64,000 nucleotides of DNA from Phycisphaerales bacterium. Its GTDB lineage: Bacteria; Planctomycetota; Phycisphaerae; UBA1845; Fen-1342. The notes beneath the pieces were generated by a model. It saw only the letters and a program-made list of their open reading frames with translations. It was not told the origin of the DNA and did not search any database. The translations under genes were made by a program, and so were the position numbers. The DNA is taken from positions 3,534,001-3,598,000 of the forward strand of contig JADJXS010000001.1 of assembly GCA_016710275.1 (NCBI GenBank), in the 5' to 3' direction. Position 1 is the first letter of the stretch, and each line of letters starts with the position of its first letter. Shown one piece after another: positions 1-7,887 of the stretch.

Positions 1-4
1 CCGC

Positions 5-532
5 TCAGTAGGTCAGCACGCTGTGTACCGAAATGCCTTCCAGCCGTGCCCGGCCACCCAAACCGACCAGCTCAATCAACACCGCGATTCCGGTAATCGT
101 TGCCCCGCAATCCGTTACCAACTGCCGGCAGGCCACCAACGTTCCCCCCGTTGCCAGCACGTCGTCCACCAGGATCACGCGCTGCCCCGCCCGCACCCCA
201 TCCGCGTGAATCTCCAGCGCGTCCGTCCCATACTCCAGCGCATACTCGCATCGCCTGGTCGCCGCCGGCAGCTTTCCCGGCTTTCGAACCGGCACGAAGC
301 CGACCGACAGGGCCGATGCGAGCGCTGTGCCGAAAATGAACCCGCGTGATTCCGCCCCCACCACTGCGTCCACCCGCGTGCCGCGGAATGGCTGGACCAT
401 CATCTCGACGGCCAACGCCAGCCCGGGGGGGCTGCCCAGCAGCGGCGTAATGTCCTTGAACACAATCCCGGGCTTGGGAAAATCCGACACGTCGCGAATC
501 AGCCCCCGCAAGTCCGCGATGCCCGTCGCCAT
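5..532 (-). CDS. apt: Adenine phosphoribosyltransferase
   Basis: Makes AMP from adenine and PRPP in the cytoplasmic purine salvage pathway. The 175-residue protein is the usual length for Apt. The PRPP-binding signature VILVDDVLATGGT lies near residues 120-132, and the upstream FKDITPLL segment and the ESRGFIFG loop are both typical of Apt. The gene is complete, ending in TGA a few bases inside the window edge. It is the last gene on the minus strand here; the gap back to aat holds a small plus-strand gene, so it probably has its own promoter. Confidence 0.95.
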   Translation of the reverse strand: MATGIADLRGLIRDVSDFPKPGIVFKDITPLLGSPPGLALAVEMMVQPFRGTRVDAVVGAESRGFIFGTALASALSVGFVPVRKPGKLPAATRRCEYALEYGTDALEIHADGVRAGQRVILVDDVLATGGTLVACRQLVTDCGATITGIAVLIELVGLGGRARLEGISVHSVLTY

Positions 533-777
533 CTCTGATTCCGCCGTGTGGGTTTCACCGCCCGGGTGTCAGGCGGTGTATTCGATCCGACCGTTCCGCT
601 CCGAACCGCGCAATTCGCGCTCGACCCGCGCCCACGGGCCGCGCGGCGGGATGTTAGTGGACCCCCGGCGGCATCGCAACGCCGACAACCCCTCCCAATT
701 CGATTCCCCATCGCCACGCACCGATAGCGCTGATGGGAGGCTCTCATCCGCCCTCCCTCGAATGGAGACCGGGCCGC

Positions 778-957
778 ATGTCTCTCGAACTGCTCATGCT
801 CCTCGCCGGTGTGGCCGCCGCCGCGGCCGTGTTGTGCGCCGTCGGAAAGTCCAAGCGCGATACGGAGCAGGTGCTCGTGAAATACCGCGAAATGCTCGAT
901 GCCGCGCGCCAGGCGCGCAAAGCGGCGTCCCGCTCCCGTGAGCAGCGAAACCACTGA
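778..957 (+). CDS. Small single-pass membrane protein, unknown function
   Basis: A 59-residue product with one hydrophobic N-terminal helix (residues 3-22, rich in Leu and Ala) followed by a charged, basic tail likely to be helical. The ATG follows a GGAGA-type ribosome binding site about 10 bases upstream; an in-frame start 45 bases earlier would place polar residues before the membrane helix and is less likely. It sits alone on the plus strand between the oppositely oriented apt and aat. I recognise no family. It could be a small membrane-anchored regulator or a chance frame; the regular membrane helix plus basic tail favours a real gene. Confidence 0.5.
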   Translation: MSLELLMLLAGVAAAAAVLCAVGKSKRDTEQVLVKYREMLDAARQARKAASRSREQRNH

Positions 958-996
958 TCGCGAAGAGACCCCCGCCCGGCCATACTCCCGACGCTT

Positions 997-1596
997 CTAT
1001 TCCACCGGATCGACGAATCGCCGGTCCAATCTCAGTGCCGACTCCAGCCTGCGCAGATACTCCGCGCGCGGAATCTCGGTCGCCCCCAGTGACGCCAGGT
1101 GCGGCGTCTGGAACTGCGTGTCGAGCAGCGTGAACCCGCGGTTGCGCATGCGCTCCACCAGCCCGACCAGCGCCACCTTGGACGCATCCGTCCGCCGATG
1201 GAACATCGACTCGCCGAAGAATGCTCCGCCCAGCGCCACGCCATACAGCCCGCCGACCAGTTCATCGCCGGCCCAGGTCTCGACGCTGTGAGCGAAACCG
1301 CGCTGATGCAATTGGTTATAGACGCGGTGAATGCCGCGGCTGATCCACGTCCCCTCGTCGCGATCGCCGCAGCCATCCATCACGGCCGCGAAGGCCGTGT
1401 TGACGCGGACTTCGAAGACCCCGGCGGCGATCGTCTTGCGCAACGAGCGGCTGACGCGCAAGCCGTCCAGCTCAAAGATTCCGCGCGGATCGGGGCTGAG
1501 CCATTGGATCCGCCCGCGCGGGTCCGCCATGGGGAAGTACCCCGCCGCGTAGGCGCGGAGCACGAACTCGGGCGTGAGCATCTGCCGCGCGCTCAT
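997..1596 (-). CDS. aat: Leucyl/phenylalanyl-tRNA--protein transferase
   Basis: Transfers Leu or Phe from aminoacyl-tRNA to the N-terminus of proteins that begin with Arg or Lys, marking them for ClpS/ClpAP degradation (N-degron pathway). The 199-residue protein shows the family blocks: FPMAD and WLSPDPRGIFEL near the N-terminus, EGTWIS in the middle, and the strongly conserved GGLYGVALGGAFFGESMF near residues 115-132, followed by LLDTQFQTPHLASLGA. Its length is slightly short compared with the usual 210-240 residues. It lies just downstream of the LPP20-repeat cluster on the same strand, about 30 bases away, and may share its transcript. Confidence 0.95.
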   Translation of the reverse strand: MSARQMLTPEFVLRAYAAGYFPMADPRGRIQWLSPDPRGIFELDGLRVSRSLRKTIAAGVFEVRVNTAFAAVMDGCGDRDEGTWISRGIHRVYNQLHQRGFAHSVETWAGDELVGGLYGVALGGAFFGESMFHRRTDASKVALVGLVERMRNRGFTLLDTQFQTPHLASLGATEIPRAEYLRRLESALRLDRRFVDPVE

Positions 1597-1625
1597 CGGT
1601 CGCCGACCGCTCGCCTGGGGGGTGA

Positions 1626-2828
1626 TTACTTGGCCGGATCGCCGGATTTCACGGCCCGCGCCTGAATGCGGTTCGGCGAGAGGTCGATCACTTCCATCAG
1701 CTCATCGAACGGCGCGTCCGTCAGGCGCTCCGCCAGGTTCTGGGCCGCGACCGTCGCGCGCAGGCGAAACACGCCCGTCCGCTTGCTGAAGTCGCCGTCG
1801 GCGGAGCGAACGCCCTCCAATTCCGAGAGAGCGCGCTTGAGCCGCGTGAACGTGCGGAAATCCATCTCCTCCACTTCGAGCACGATCTCACCGCCGGCGC
1901 TGATCTGTGTCGCCCATTGCTCCATGACCGACGCCAGCAGCCGCTCGCCCAAGGGCGGCTTCTGCACCCGCGTGCGCGGCTCGGGCAGCGTCGCGTCGAC
2001 CAGCGCGGCGCGCGCCGCCTGCGGGCTGAACTCGCGGTTGCTGCGCGCCCCCTTTCGCACGTTGTTCACCGACTCGCTGGCGAGCACCCGCGCGCTGTCC
2101 GTGTAGTACACCGTCGCCGAAGCGTCGCAGTTGTAGAACGCGGCCGGGCTGCCGTAGATGTCCTCCAGCCCGGCGCGGTTGGCGTTGGCCGAACCGCGGA
2201 TCAGGATGTGTGCGCCGGCGTCCTTGGCGATGCGGGCCAGCTTGGCCGCGTTGCCCTCGGCCGCCGCGTCGCCGCTCTCGCGCCGCACCAGGTCCGCCAC
2301 GCCGGCGCGCGACACGAGGTCGAACCCGGCCTTGGTCAGACGCTCCTCGATCCGCCGCTCGACGATTGAGTCGCTCTGCAACTGGCCGTCGATGCGCTCC
2401 TCAATCCAGACCATGATTTTCGGCCGGCCGATCTGGTCCAGCACGTTCTGCACTTCGCCCCACGCCGCCGCGACGGCGCTGGGACGCACCGTGGCCTCGA
2501 CGGTCATCACGACGGTGCCGCCCGGCCCCTCCTCCTCGCGCTGCACGCGGTAGTCGCTGACGATGCCCGATGCGCGGCTGTAGATGGTGTCGCGGACGAG
2601 CGCGAAGTCCCGGGCCTCGGAGAAGCCCGCGATCTGCACACCCGCCCCCTGCTCCAGCGCCTTGCGCAGCGCCTGCTTGAGCGCGTCGTCGCGGTTGTAG
2701 CCCTCCGCGGTGACCGTCACCGTCCGCGGCCGCTCGGCCGGCGCGTCGCGCTCGGCGGTCTGCGCCGTGGTGAGGGCATTCGACACTGACAGGATTATCG
2801 CGAGAAAGACATAACGACTTGCAATCAT
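1626..2828 (-). CDS. Exported FlgT-like protein
   Basis: A 400-residue exported protein with a signal peptide at residues 1-23. The first domain (about 30-115) has the LPP20/FlgT-N pattern: AEGYNRDDALKQALRKALEQ, then a conserved SRASGIVSDYRV stretch and a beta-rich end. The second (about 130-220, from GRPKIMVWIEE to GAHILIRG) resembles the TolB-N/FlgT middle fold. A third, unassigned domain follows. Vibrio FlgT, part of the H-ring around the flagellar motor, has the same order. The ATG overlaps the upstream stop as TGATG, so translation is probably coupled; a GTG one codon earlier is possible. No flagellar genes are in the window, so a flagellar role is only inference. Confidence 0.6.
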   Translation of the reverse strand: MIASRYVFLAIILSVSNALTTAQTAERDAPAERPRTVTVTAEGYNRDDALKQALRKALEQGAGVQIAGFSEARDFALVRDTIYSRASGIVSDYRVQREEEGPGGTVVMTVEATVRPSAVAAAWGEVQNVLDQIGRPKIMVWIEERIDGQLQSDSIVERRIEERLTKAGFDLVSRAGVADLVRRESGDAAAEGNAAKLARIAKDAGAHILIRGSANANRAGLEDIYGSPAAFYNCDASATVYYTDSARVLASESVNNVRKGARSNREFSPQAARAALVDATLPEPRTRVQKPPLGERLLASVMEQWATQISAGGEIVLEVEEMDFRTFTRLKRALSELEGVRSADGDFSKRTGVFRLRATVAAQNLAERLTDAPFDELMEVIDLSPNRIQARAVKSGDPAK

Positions 2829-4180
2829 CACGGGCGGGTCTCCGGGTTCGCGGCGGGCGACCGCGCAGGCTGCGTGTCTGTGGGTCGGCGATCCAGACGC
2901 GGCGGCAGCGCCGGCCGGGTCGTCGCCGGCGGCTCGGGCGGATCCGCCTCGACGGCCGGAATGCCGCGCCGCACGATCTGCCAGAGGCGCTGCAACGGCA
3001 GCTCGGCCGTCGCGCGCGGCGGCGCATCGCCCGCGGCAGCCACGACATTCACCAGCCGCGCGCCGTGCAGAAACACGATCACGTCGTCCTTCAGCTCCGG
3101 CCGCGAAGCCAGCAGCCGCGCCACCGTCACCTCGGGCGTGATCGGCAGCTCGCCGACGCGCTGGGTAAATTCCTCGACGGCGGCGCTGCGCAGCGCCGCT
3201 TCATCCCCCGGGCTATCCGGCACTGCGCGCACTTCCGCCCGCAGCGTTCGCCCCGCCCATTCGGGCACGTCCAACTCGATCAGCCGGAATTCAGGCGTCA
3301 GGCGGTATCGCGGCGGCGGGACGGCCATCCCCTGCTCGCGAAGCGTGGTGTCCGGCGTCACGGCGGCCATCTCGCGAAAGTCCGCAGCGCGGAAGTCGCT
3401 CCGGTGCCCGTGTTCCTCGACCACCTGCTGAAGAATCCGCACCAGCGCCGGCGAAGAAATTTGCGCCGTCACCACCGCCACCTGGTCGGCCGCCAGCTCA
3501 AACTCGAACCTCGCCTGATCCAGCAGGGCGCTCGCGACGGCCGCGTCAATCGCGGGGTCCGCCCGCAGAAATTCGGAAAGCTCGCGCGCGTTCGTCACCT
3601 TCAACCGGCCCGCCCGCTCCAGCAGCCAGCGCAGCGCGTCGGCCTGTGCCGCCCGCCGTGACACCTGCACGCCCTCGAACGAAATGTCTTCCCACCCGGC
3701 CGGCGACTGCGGACCGCCGCGCTGCGACAGCGCCGATTCGCCGGTCTGCCAAAGCCCGCTCCAGCGCCGCGACGCCGACTTGAGCATGGCCGCGTCCGTC
3801 GCTTCCAACCCGGGCAGGCTGGAGAGGAACTCCCCCAGGTCGCCCGCCTCCACGCGAACGTCCTGTTCGGCAGTCGCGTCGGAGTAGACTCGCAGTGGAC
3901 CGGCGGCTGGACGGCTGCGCACCCATTGCCGCAGCGACCGGTCGCGCTCGACGTTTCGACCGGCCCACGCGCCGACGGTCAGCCCCTCTGCCAGCGGCAG
4001 CGCCGCGACTGCTTCCGCCAGCCGGCTGCGGGCCGACCCCAGCGCGACGCGCTCCAGGTAAGTGCGGTCGTCGGAAGAAAGCCCCGTCGGCCGGCTCTGC
4101 GCGTGAGTCAAAGCGGGCAGCGTGCTCAAGAAGAGCACGGCCCCTGCGCAACCGATGATTGCAATCGCCCTTACCGACAT
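2828..4180 (-). CDS. Exported protein with LPP20-like repeats
   Basis: A 450-residue protein with a signal peptide (residues 1-27, cleavage near THA-QS). Three weakly similar alpha/beta units can be seen, starting near YLERVALGSARSRLAEAV, VSRRAAQADALRWLLERAG and ALRSAAVEEFTQRVGELP. Each is an Ala/Arg-rich helix followed by a G-L or similar turn and a beta-rich tail, like the repeats in the gene upstream. The tail (last 50 residues) is proline-rich and probably disordered. Start: the ATG at 4180 puts the signal peptide at the N-terminus; a GTG at 4219 would add 13 basic residues. It overlaps the next gene by one base. Function is unknown; by position it is probably part of a secreted or outer-membrane complex with its neighbours. 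Confidence 0.55.
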   Translation of the reverse strand: MSVRAIAIIGCAGAVLFLSTLPALTHAQSRPTGLSSDDRTYLERVALGSARSRLAEAVAALPLAEGLTVGAWAGRNVERDRSLRQWVRSRPAAGPLRVYSDATAEQDVRVEAGDLGEFLSSLPGLEATDAAMLKSASRRWSGLWQTGESALSQRGGPQSPAGWEDISFEGVQVSRRAAQADALRWLLERAGRLKVTNARELSEFLRADPAIDAAVASALLDQARFEFELAADQVAVVTAQISSPALVRILQQVVEEHGHRSDFRAADFREMAAVTPDTTLREQGMAVPPPRYRLTPEFRLIELDVPEWAGRTLRAEVRAVPDSPGDEAALRSAAVEEFTQRVGELPITPEVTVARLLASRPELKDDVIVFLHGARLVNVVAAAGDAPPRATAELPLQRLWQIVRRGIPAVEADPPEPPATTRPALPPRLDRRPTDTQPARSPAANPETRP

Positions 4181-4218
4181 AGATTCGCGGATTGCGCAGC
4201 GCCGATCGCGGCGTCGCA

Positions 4219-4377
4219 CTATTCAACGATCATTTCACCCGGCGGCACGTCGCGGACCTCGCCCTCCTCCTGCCGCTCCTCGATTCGCACCTTGTGCGAT
4301 TCGCGCTTGCTGCACGCCGTCAGCGTGAGCGCAAGCCCAGCCAGGATCAACGCCATGCCGCCCAATCGCCGAATCAT
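4219..4377 (-). CDS. Small lipoprotein, 52 residues
   Basis: The translation begins MIRRLGGMALILAGLALTLT, then AC followed by SKRES and a highly charged tail ending in EMIVE. The LTAC lipobox with an upstream basic and hydrophobic signal is a clear type II signal peptide, leaving a mature lipoprotein of only about 30 residues, rich in Glu, Arg and Lys. A GGAGAA ribosome binding site lies 9 bases before the ATG. It sits between the triple-LPP20 gene and the repeat protein, on the same strand, which suggests it belongs to the same transcription unit. No family recognised; by analogy with FlgO/FlgP systems it may anchor or pilot its neighbours, but that is inference. Confidence 0.6.
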   Translation of the reverse strand: MIRRLGGMALILAGLALTLTACSKRESHKVRIEERQEEGEVRDVPPGEMIVE

Positions 4378-4453
4378 GATCCGTTCTCCCGCATCGCGGA
4401 CTCAAAAAGCGCCGCGTCATCTCATCCGTGATCGAACCTCGCCGGAACCGTCG

Positions 4454-5767
4454 CTAATCACCCGCGCCGCCGGCGGAGCGCACGCGGCGCTGCTCGACGG
4501 AAATGATCGTCCAGACCCGCGCGCCCGGCAGTTCGACCGTGACCTGCGCCGTGTCCTCCGTGAAGCGCGTCGATGTGACAACCGAATCCACGATGACGGC
4601 GCTGACCTGCGAGCTGATGTGGTCGGCAGTCGTTGCGAAATCCGACACCGTTGTTGAACCGGTCAGCCGCAGCCCCGCAATCCGCTCGGCCAGCTTGCGA
4701 CGTGCGTCCATCTCCGCGGCGCGGGCGGCCTTGAGGCGCCCCTGCGGCGACGTGAACTCGGGGTCGGTGCCCTCGCCGGTCGCGGAGATTGCGCCGCTGA
4801 CCCAGTCAGGCATCTGCACGCCCGTCTGCTCGGCGTACTGCCGCATGAAGCGCTGCGGCGGGACGCCCTGCCCCACCGCCTCAAACTCCTTCTTGACCAC
4901 GGTGCGCACGATGTCCTCGATCTGCGACGCCTTGATGTCGTTGCCCTTGTAATGGCGGCTGTGCAGCTTCTTGACCGTCGTGATGACCTGTTCGGTCGGC
5001 AGCACCAGCCGGACCTCGGCGATCAACTCCATCGGGCTGAGAAACACGCCCGTCTCGGTCGCACCGACCAGCTCCGCCTGCAACTCGGTGGTGATCACGT
5101 CGCTCTCGGTCACGAAGTCGCGGACCTGCGTCTGCGACGTGAGGCGCAGCCCCTTGACGCGCTCGGCCAGCCGGCGGAAGGCGTCCATCCGCGCAGCGCG
5201 AATTGCCATCAGCCGCGCCTGCGGGCCGACCTTGCGCCAGTTGTCCGGAATCGCACCGCCCGACGCCGCCGGCGCCGGAGCAGGCTCGCCCTCGCCGCCG
5301 CCGCCGGAAATGCGCTCCGCGTCGCGCGGCGCGCCCATTCCGATCACCTTGAACACCTGCTTCTCGGTGCGGGCCGTGATGGACTCAAAGTCGCTGGTCT
5401 TGATGCTGTTGCCCTTGTAGTGCCGCTCGTGCGTCGAGACGAGCGTCTCGATCACTTTCGCCACGGTCACTTCGGCCGGCACTTCGCAGGAGCCGTCCTC
5501 ATACCAGCGCGGCGTACCGAGCCGAATGCCCTTGATGAACGTGTCGAGATCGCCGCGGATGTCGTCGCTCTCGGCGACAAAATCCTTCACATAGGTGCGG
5601 CTGTTGATCTCCAGCCCGTAGACGGTCTCGGCCAGCTTGCGATACGCATCCGCCTCCGCGGCGCGACGGGCCAGCAGCTTCTGCTGTTCAGAAATGCCGT
5701 CCTGTGCGACGGCCAGCGTCGCGAGGCAGAGAAGCAGGAATCCGGGAATGACGCGCGAAACGATCAT
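4454..5767 (-). CDS. Exported protein with three LPP20 repeats
   Basis: A 437-residue protein with a signal peptide (residues 1-21, cleaved at AVA-QD). Three tandem LPP20-type domains are clear at about 31-110, 182-265 and 342-425. Each starts with an R-AA-x-x-D-A-x-R-K-L-A-E-x-x-x-G-L motif, then an S-x-T-x-V-x-D-F segment and strands. Repeats 1 and 2 are followed by the same RHYKGN-x-IK linker, so they arose by duplication. A Gly/Pro/Ala linker lies near 155-175. An AAGGAAGG ribosome binding site fixes the start; a longer frame reaching 5929 has no signal peptide. First gene of the cluster. LPP20 domains occur in Helicobacter LPP20 and in FlgP; there is no lipobox here, so the protein is probably soluble in the periplasm. 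Confidence 0.75.
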   Translation of the reverse strand: MIVSRVIPGFLLLCLATLAVAQDGISEQQKLLARRAAEADAYRKLAETVYGLEINSRTYVKDFVAESDDIRGDLDTFIKGIRLGTPRWYEDGSCEVPAEVTVAKVIETLVSTHERHYKGNSIKTSDFESITARTEKQVFKVIGMGAPRDAERISGGGGEGEPAPAPAASGGAIPDNWRKVGPQARLMAIRAARMDAFRRLAERVKGLRLTSQTQVRDFVTESDVITTELQAELVGATETGVFLSPMELIAEVRLVLPTEQVITTVKKLHSRHYKGNDIKASQIEDIVRTVVKKEFEAVGQGVPPQRFMRQYAEQTGVQMPDWVSGAISATGEGTDPEFTSPQGRLKAARAAEMDARRKLAERIAGLRLTGSTTVSDFATTADHISSQVSAVIVDSVVTSTRFTEDTAQVTVELPGARVWTIISVEQRRVRSAGGAGD

Positions 5768-5971
5768 GGTTGTGCCTTCCTTTGCCGGGTCTATGGCGCG
5801 CCGGCGACCGTCTGATGGACACGCTGCGCGGCCGCGGGTTAGGCCACCCGGAGCCACCGGCCACCGCAAGCGATTCCGGCGGGAGCGCCGCCCTCCGCCC
5901 GATAAGCCGCTCTGATGATATTCGACCACCCCGCCACCGGCGAGCCTCAGGCGACCGCCGTCGGATGACCG

Positions 5972-7606
5972 CTACGGACCGCGCGCCGGGCCGGCCATCT
6001 CGTGCAACTCGTGCTCAGTCTCCTCCGTCACAATCAGACGCCCGCCGACGACCCGGCCGAAGACGTGAGCCTGGGCCTGCAGGTGCGGCTTGCGGGGGCG
6101 ATCGGCCCCCAATTCCTCGAATTGCAGTTCGCGGGCGGCCTCGGCGTGCAGGTACCCGCGCAGCGTCAGCACCCAGACCGGCCGGCCGTCGGCGCGCTGC
6201 AGCACCTCGGCGAATTCCGAGAGGCGGTTGATGCCGCGCCAATCGCACCGGATGTACGGAAACACGCTCGATTGCGCCAATCCGAGCGTATAGAGCGTTT
6301 CTCCCGGCGGGACGCGGGCCGTGACGTCGGCGATGAACTCGGCCGTCGCCCGGCGATGGTCGCGCTTGGGCATGATGATCCCACCGACGACCAGCCCGGC
6401 CACAGGCACGCCGATGAAGAGCACGGCATAGAGGCGCCGGGCGTGCACGCCCCAGTCGCGAAGGTGCGTCGTAATCACCATCGCGGCCAGAATCGACAGC
6501 GGCGGAAGCAGCGGCACGGCGTAGTGCTTGGCCTTGAAGGCCGACACCAGCAGCGGCGTCAGCCCGAAGAGAAACCAGCACCACAGGTATCGTTCGAAAT
6601 GATTCTGCGGCGCTGCGACGCGCTTGGCGACCGCGCGCCAGCCGAGCAGCAGGATGATGGAAGCGGGGGCCAGCATCCACGGGATGTTCATGACGTAGAC
6701 CAGCGCGGATTGTCGCCCCTGGACGTGTTCGCCCGCGATTCGGTTGACGTAGGTGTAGCTCCAGCGCTCCAGCGCCAGGTCGCCGATCCGGGCGTACGCG
6801 GCGACATACCACCACCCGGCCGCGACGAAAAAGCACAGCACGGCCGGCGTAAACAGCACCGACGCCAGCGGACGCCACGAGCGCCGCGCAGCGCAGAATC
6901 CGAGTACGGCGCAGCCGATGAACGCGGGGGCCAGCGGCCCCTTGGCGAGCACTGCCAGCCCGCAGAGTGTGTGAAAGAGCGCCGCTTGCCTGAACGGGAG
7001 GTCGGTGCGGCCGTCGCCCCAGCGAAAAAGCAGGACGGCATGAGCGGCCGCGATCAGCAGCGCGAAGGGCATGTCGATTTCGCCGAGACGCCCTTGAACG
7101 AACGAATAGACGCAGACCGCCTGCACCAGGCCGGCCAACAGCGCCGTTCGCGGATCGGTGAAACGCCAGGCCAGCAACGTCATCAGGGCGCATAGCCCGA
7201 TCGCCGAAAGCGCCGCCGGCAGCCGGGCGGCCCACTCGCTGAATCCCAGCACGGAGAAGAGGGCGGCGTCGATCCAACTCACGAGCGGCGGCTTGTCCAC
7301 CCACGGTTCGTCGGTGTGGTAGCGCGGGACGATCCAATTGCCGTCTTGCAGCATGTTGATCGCGGGTTGAGCGACGATCACCTCATGCTGCGTGAGCGTG
7401 CGGCCGGACCCGAGGAACGGCAGGAAGATGAGCGCGGCGTAGGCAACGACGGCGAGAACGGCGCGGCCCCGCGAGGGCTTCTTCGAGAGGCTGTGCAGCG
7501 CGGATTTAGTGGGCGGTGAATTGGGCGCTTGGGAGTCGAAGCCGGACGTCGGCCCGGGGCTCGGACCTGCGTTGGAAGATGAAACTGGGCGGTCTGATCC
7601 GGCCAT
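5972..7606 (-). CDS. ArnT-like membrane glycosyltransferase (GT83/PMT superfamily)
   Basis: A polytopic membrane protein of 544 residues with about 11-12 hydrophobic segments after a polar N-terminus of roughly 45 residues. The first periplasmic loop carries the family pattern: a TQHE acid pair near the end of helix 1, then DGNWIVPRYH, DEPWVDKPPL and SEWAARLPAAL, matching ArnT-type enzymes that move a sugar from a polyprenyl-phosphate carrier onto lipid or protein. ArnT usually has Asp-Glu where this has His-Glu, which keeps one acid. The ATG at 7606 is preferred to an upstream start because the extra 54 residues are low-complexity. It is divergent from the TolC-like gene. The substrate cannot be told from sequence; the DPM-like enzyme at 47.4 kb could make the donor. 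Confidence 0.75.
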   Translation of the reverse strand: MAGSDRPVSSSNAGPSPGPTSGFDSQAPNSPPTKSALHSLSKKPSRGRAVLAVVAYAALIFLPFLGSGRTLTQHEVIVAQPAINMLQDGNWIVPRYHTDEPWVDKPPLVSWIDAALFSVLGFSEWAARLPAALSAIGLCALMTLLAWRFTDPRTALLAGLVQAVCVYSFVQGRLGEIDMPFALLIAAAHAVLLFRWGDGRTDLPFRQAALFHTLCGLAVLAKGPLAPAFIGCAVLGFCAARRSWRPLASVLFTPAVLCFFVAAGWWYVAAYARIGDLALERWSYTYVNRIAGEHVQGRQSALVYVMNIPWMLAPASIILLLGWRAVAKRVAAPQNHFERYLWCWFLFGLTPLLVSAFKAKHYAVPLLPPLSILAAMVITTHLRDWGVHARRLYAVLFIGVPVAGLVVGGIIMPKRDHRRATAEFIADVTARVPPGETLYTLGLAQSSVFPYIRCDWRGINRLSEFAEVLQRADGRPVWVLTLRGYLHAEAARELQFEELGADRPRKPHLQAQAHVFGRVVGGRLIVTEETEHELHEMAGPARGP

Positions 7607-7790
7607 GCGCGCGCGGGTTATATCGGAAAGTGGGTGCGACCGCACGGCGGGTTGTTGCGCGACGGCGACGTCCGCGAGCGGGATTCCCTGAGTACAACGC
7701 GGTTGCAGTCGCGCCTCACGCACCGGCAACCGCGATCCACAAGTGCAAAGCGCTGCAACACTACGCAAAGCGTCCAGCGCCGCCGGCGGT

Positions 7791-7820
7791 TTGACACGCC
7801 TGCGGCCGCGCTTCTACGAT
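7791..7820 (+). promoter_or_regulatory. Sigma70-type promoter for the TolC-like gene
   Basis: A perfect TTGACA -35 box (7791-7796) is followed, after 18 bases, by TACGAT (7815-7820). It lies in the divergent gap and gives a leader of about 60 bases before the GTG at 7888. Confidence 0.6.
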
Positions 7821-7887
7821 CCGGCCCGCGCGGGGTCACATCGACCTCGCGAATTGCCGCTTCGACCATCCGCGGAGGATCGCGCTC

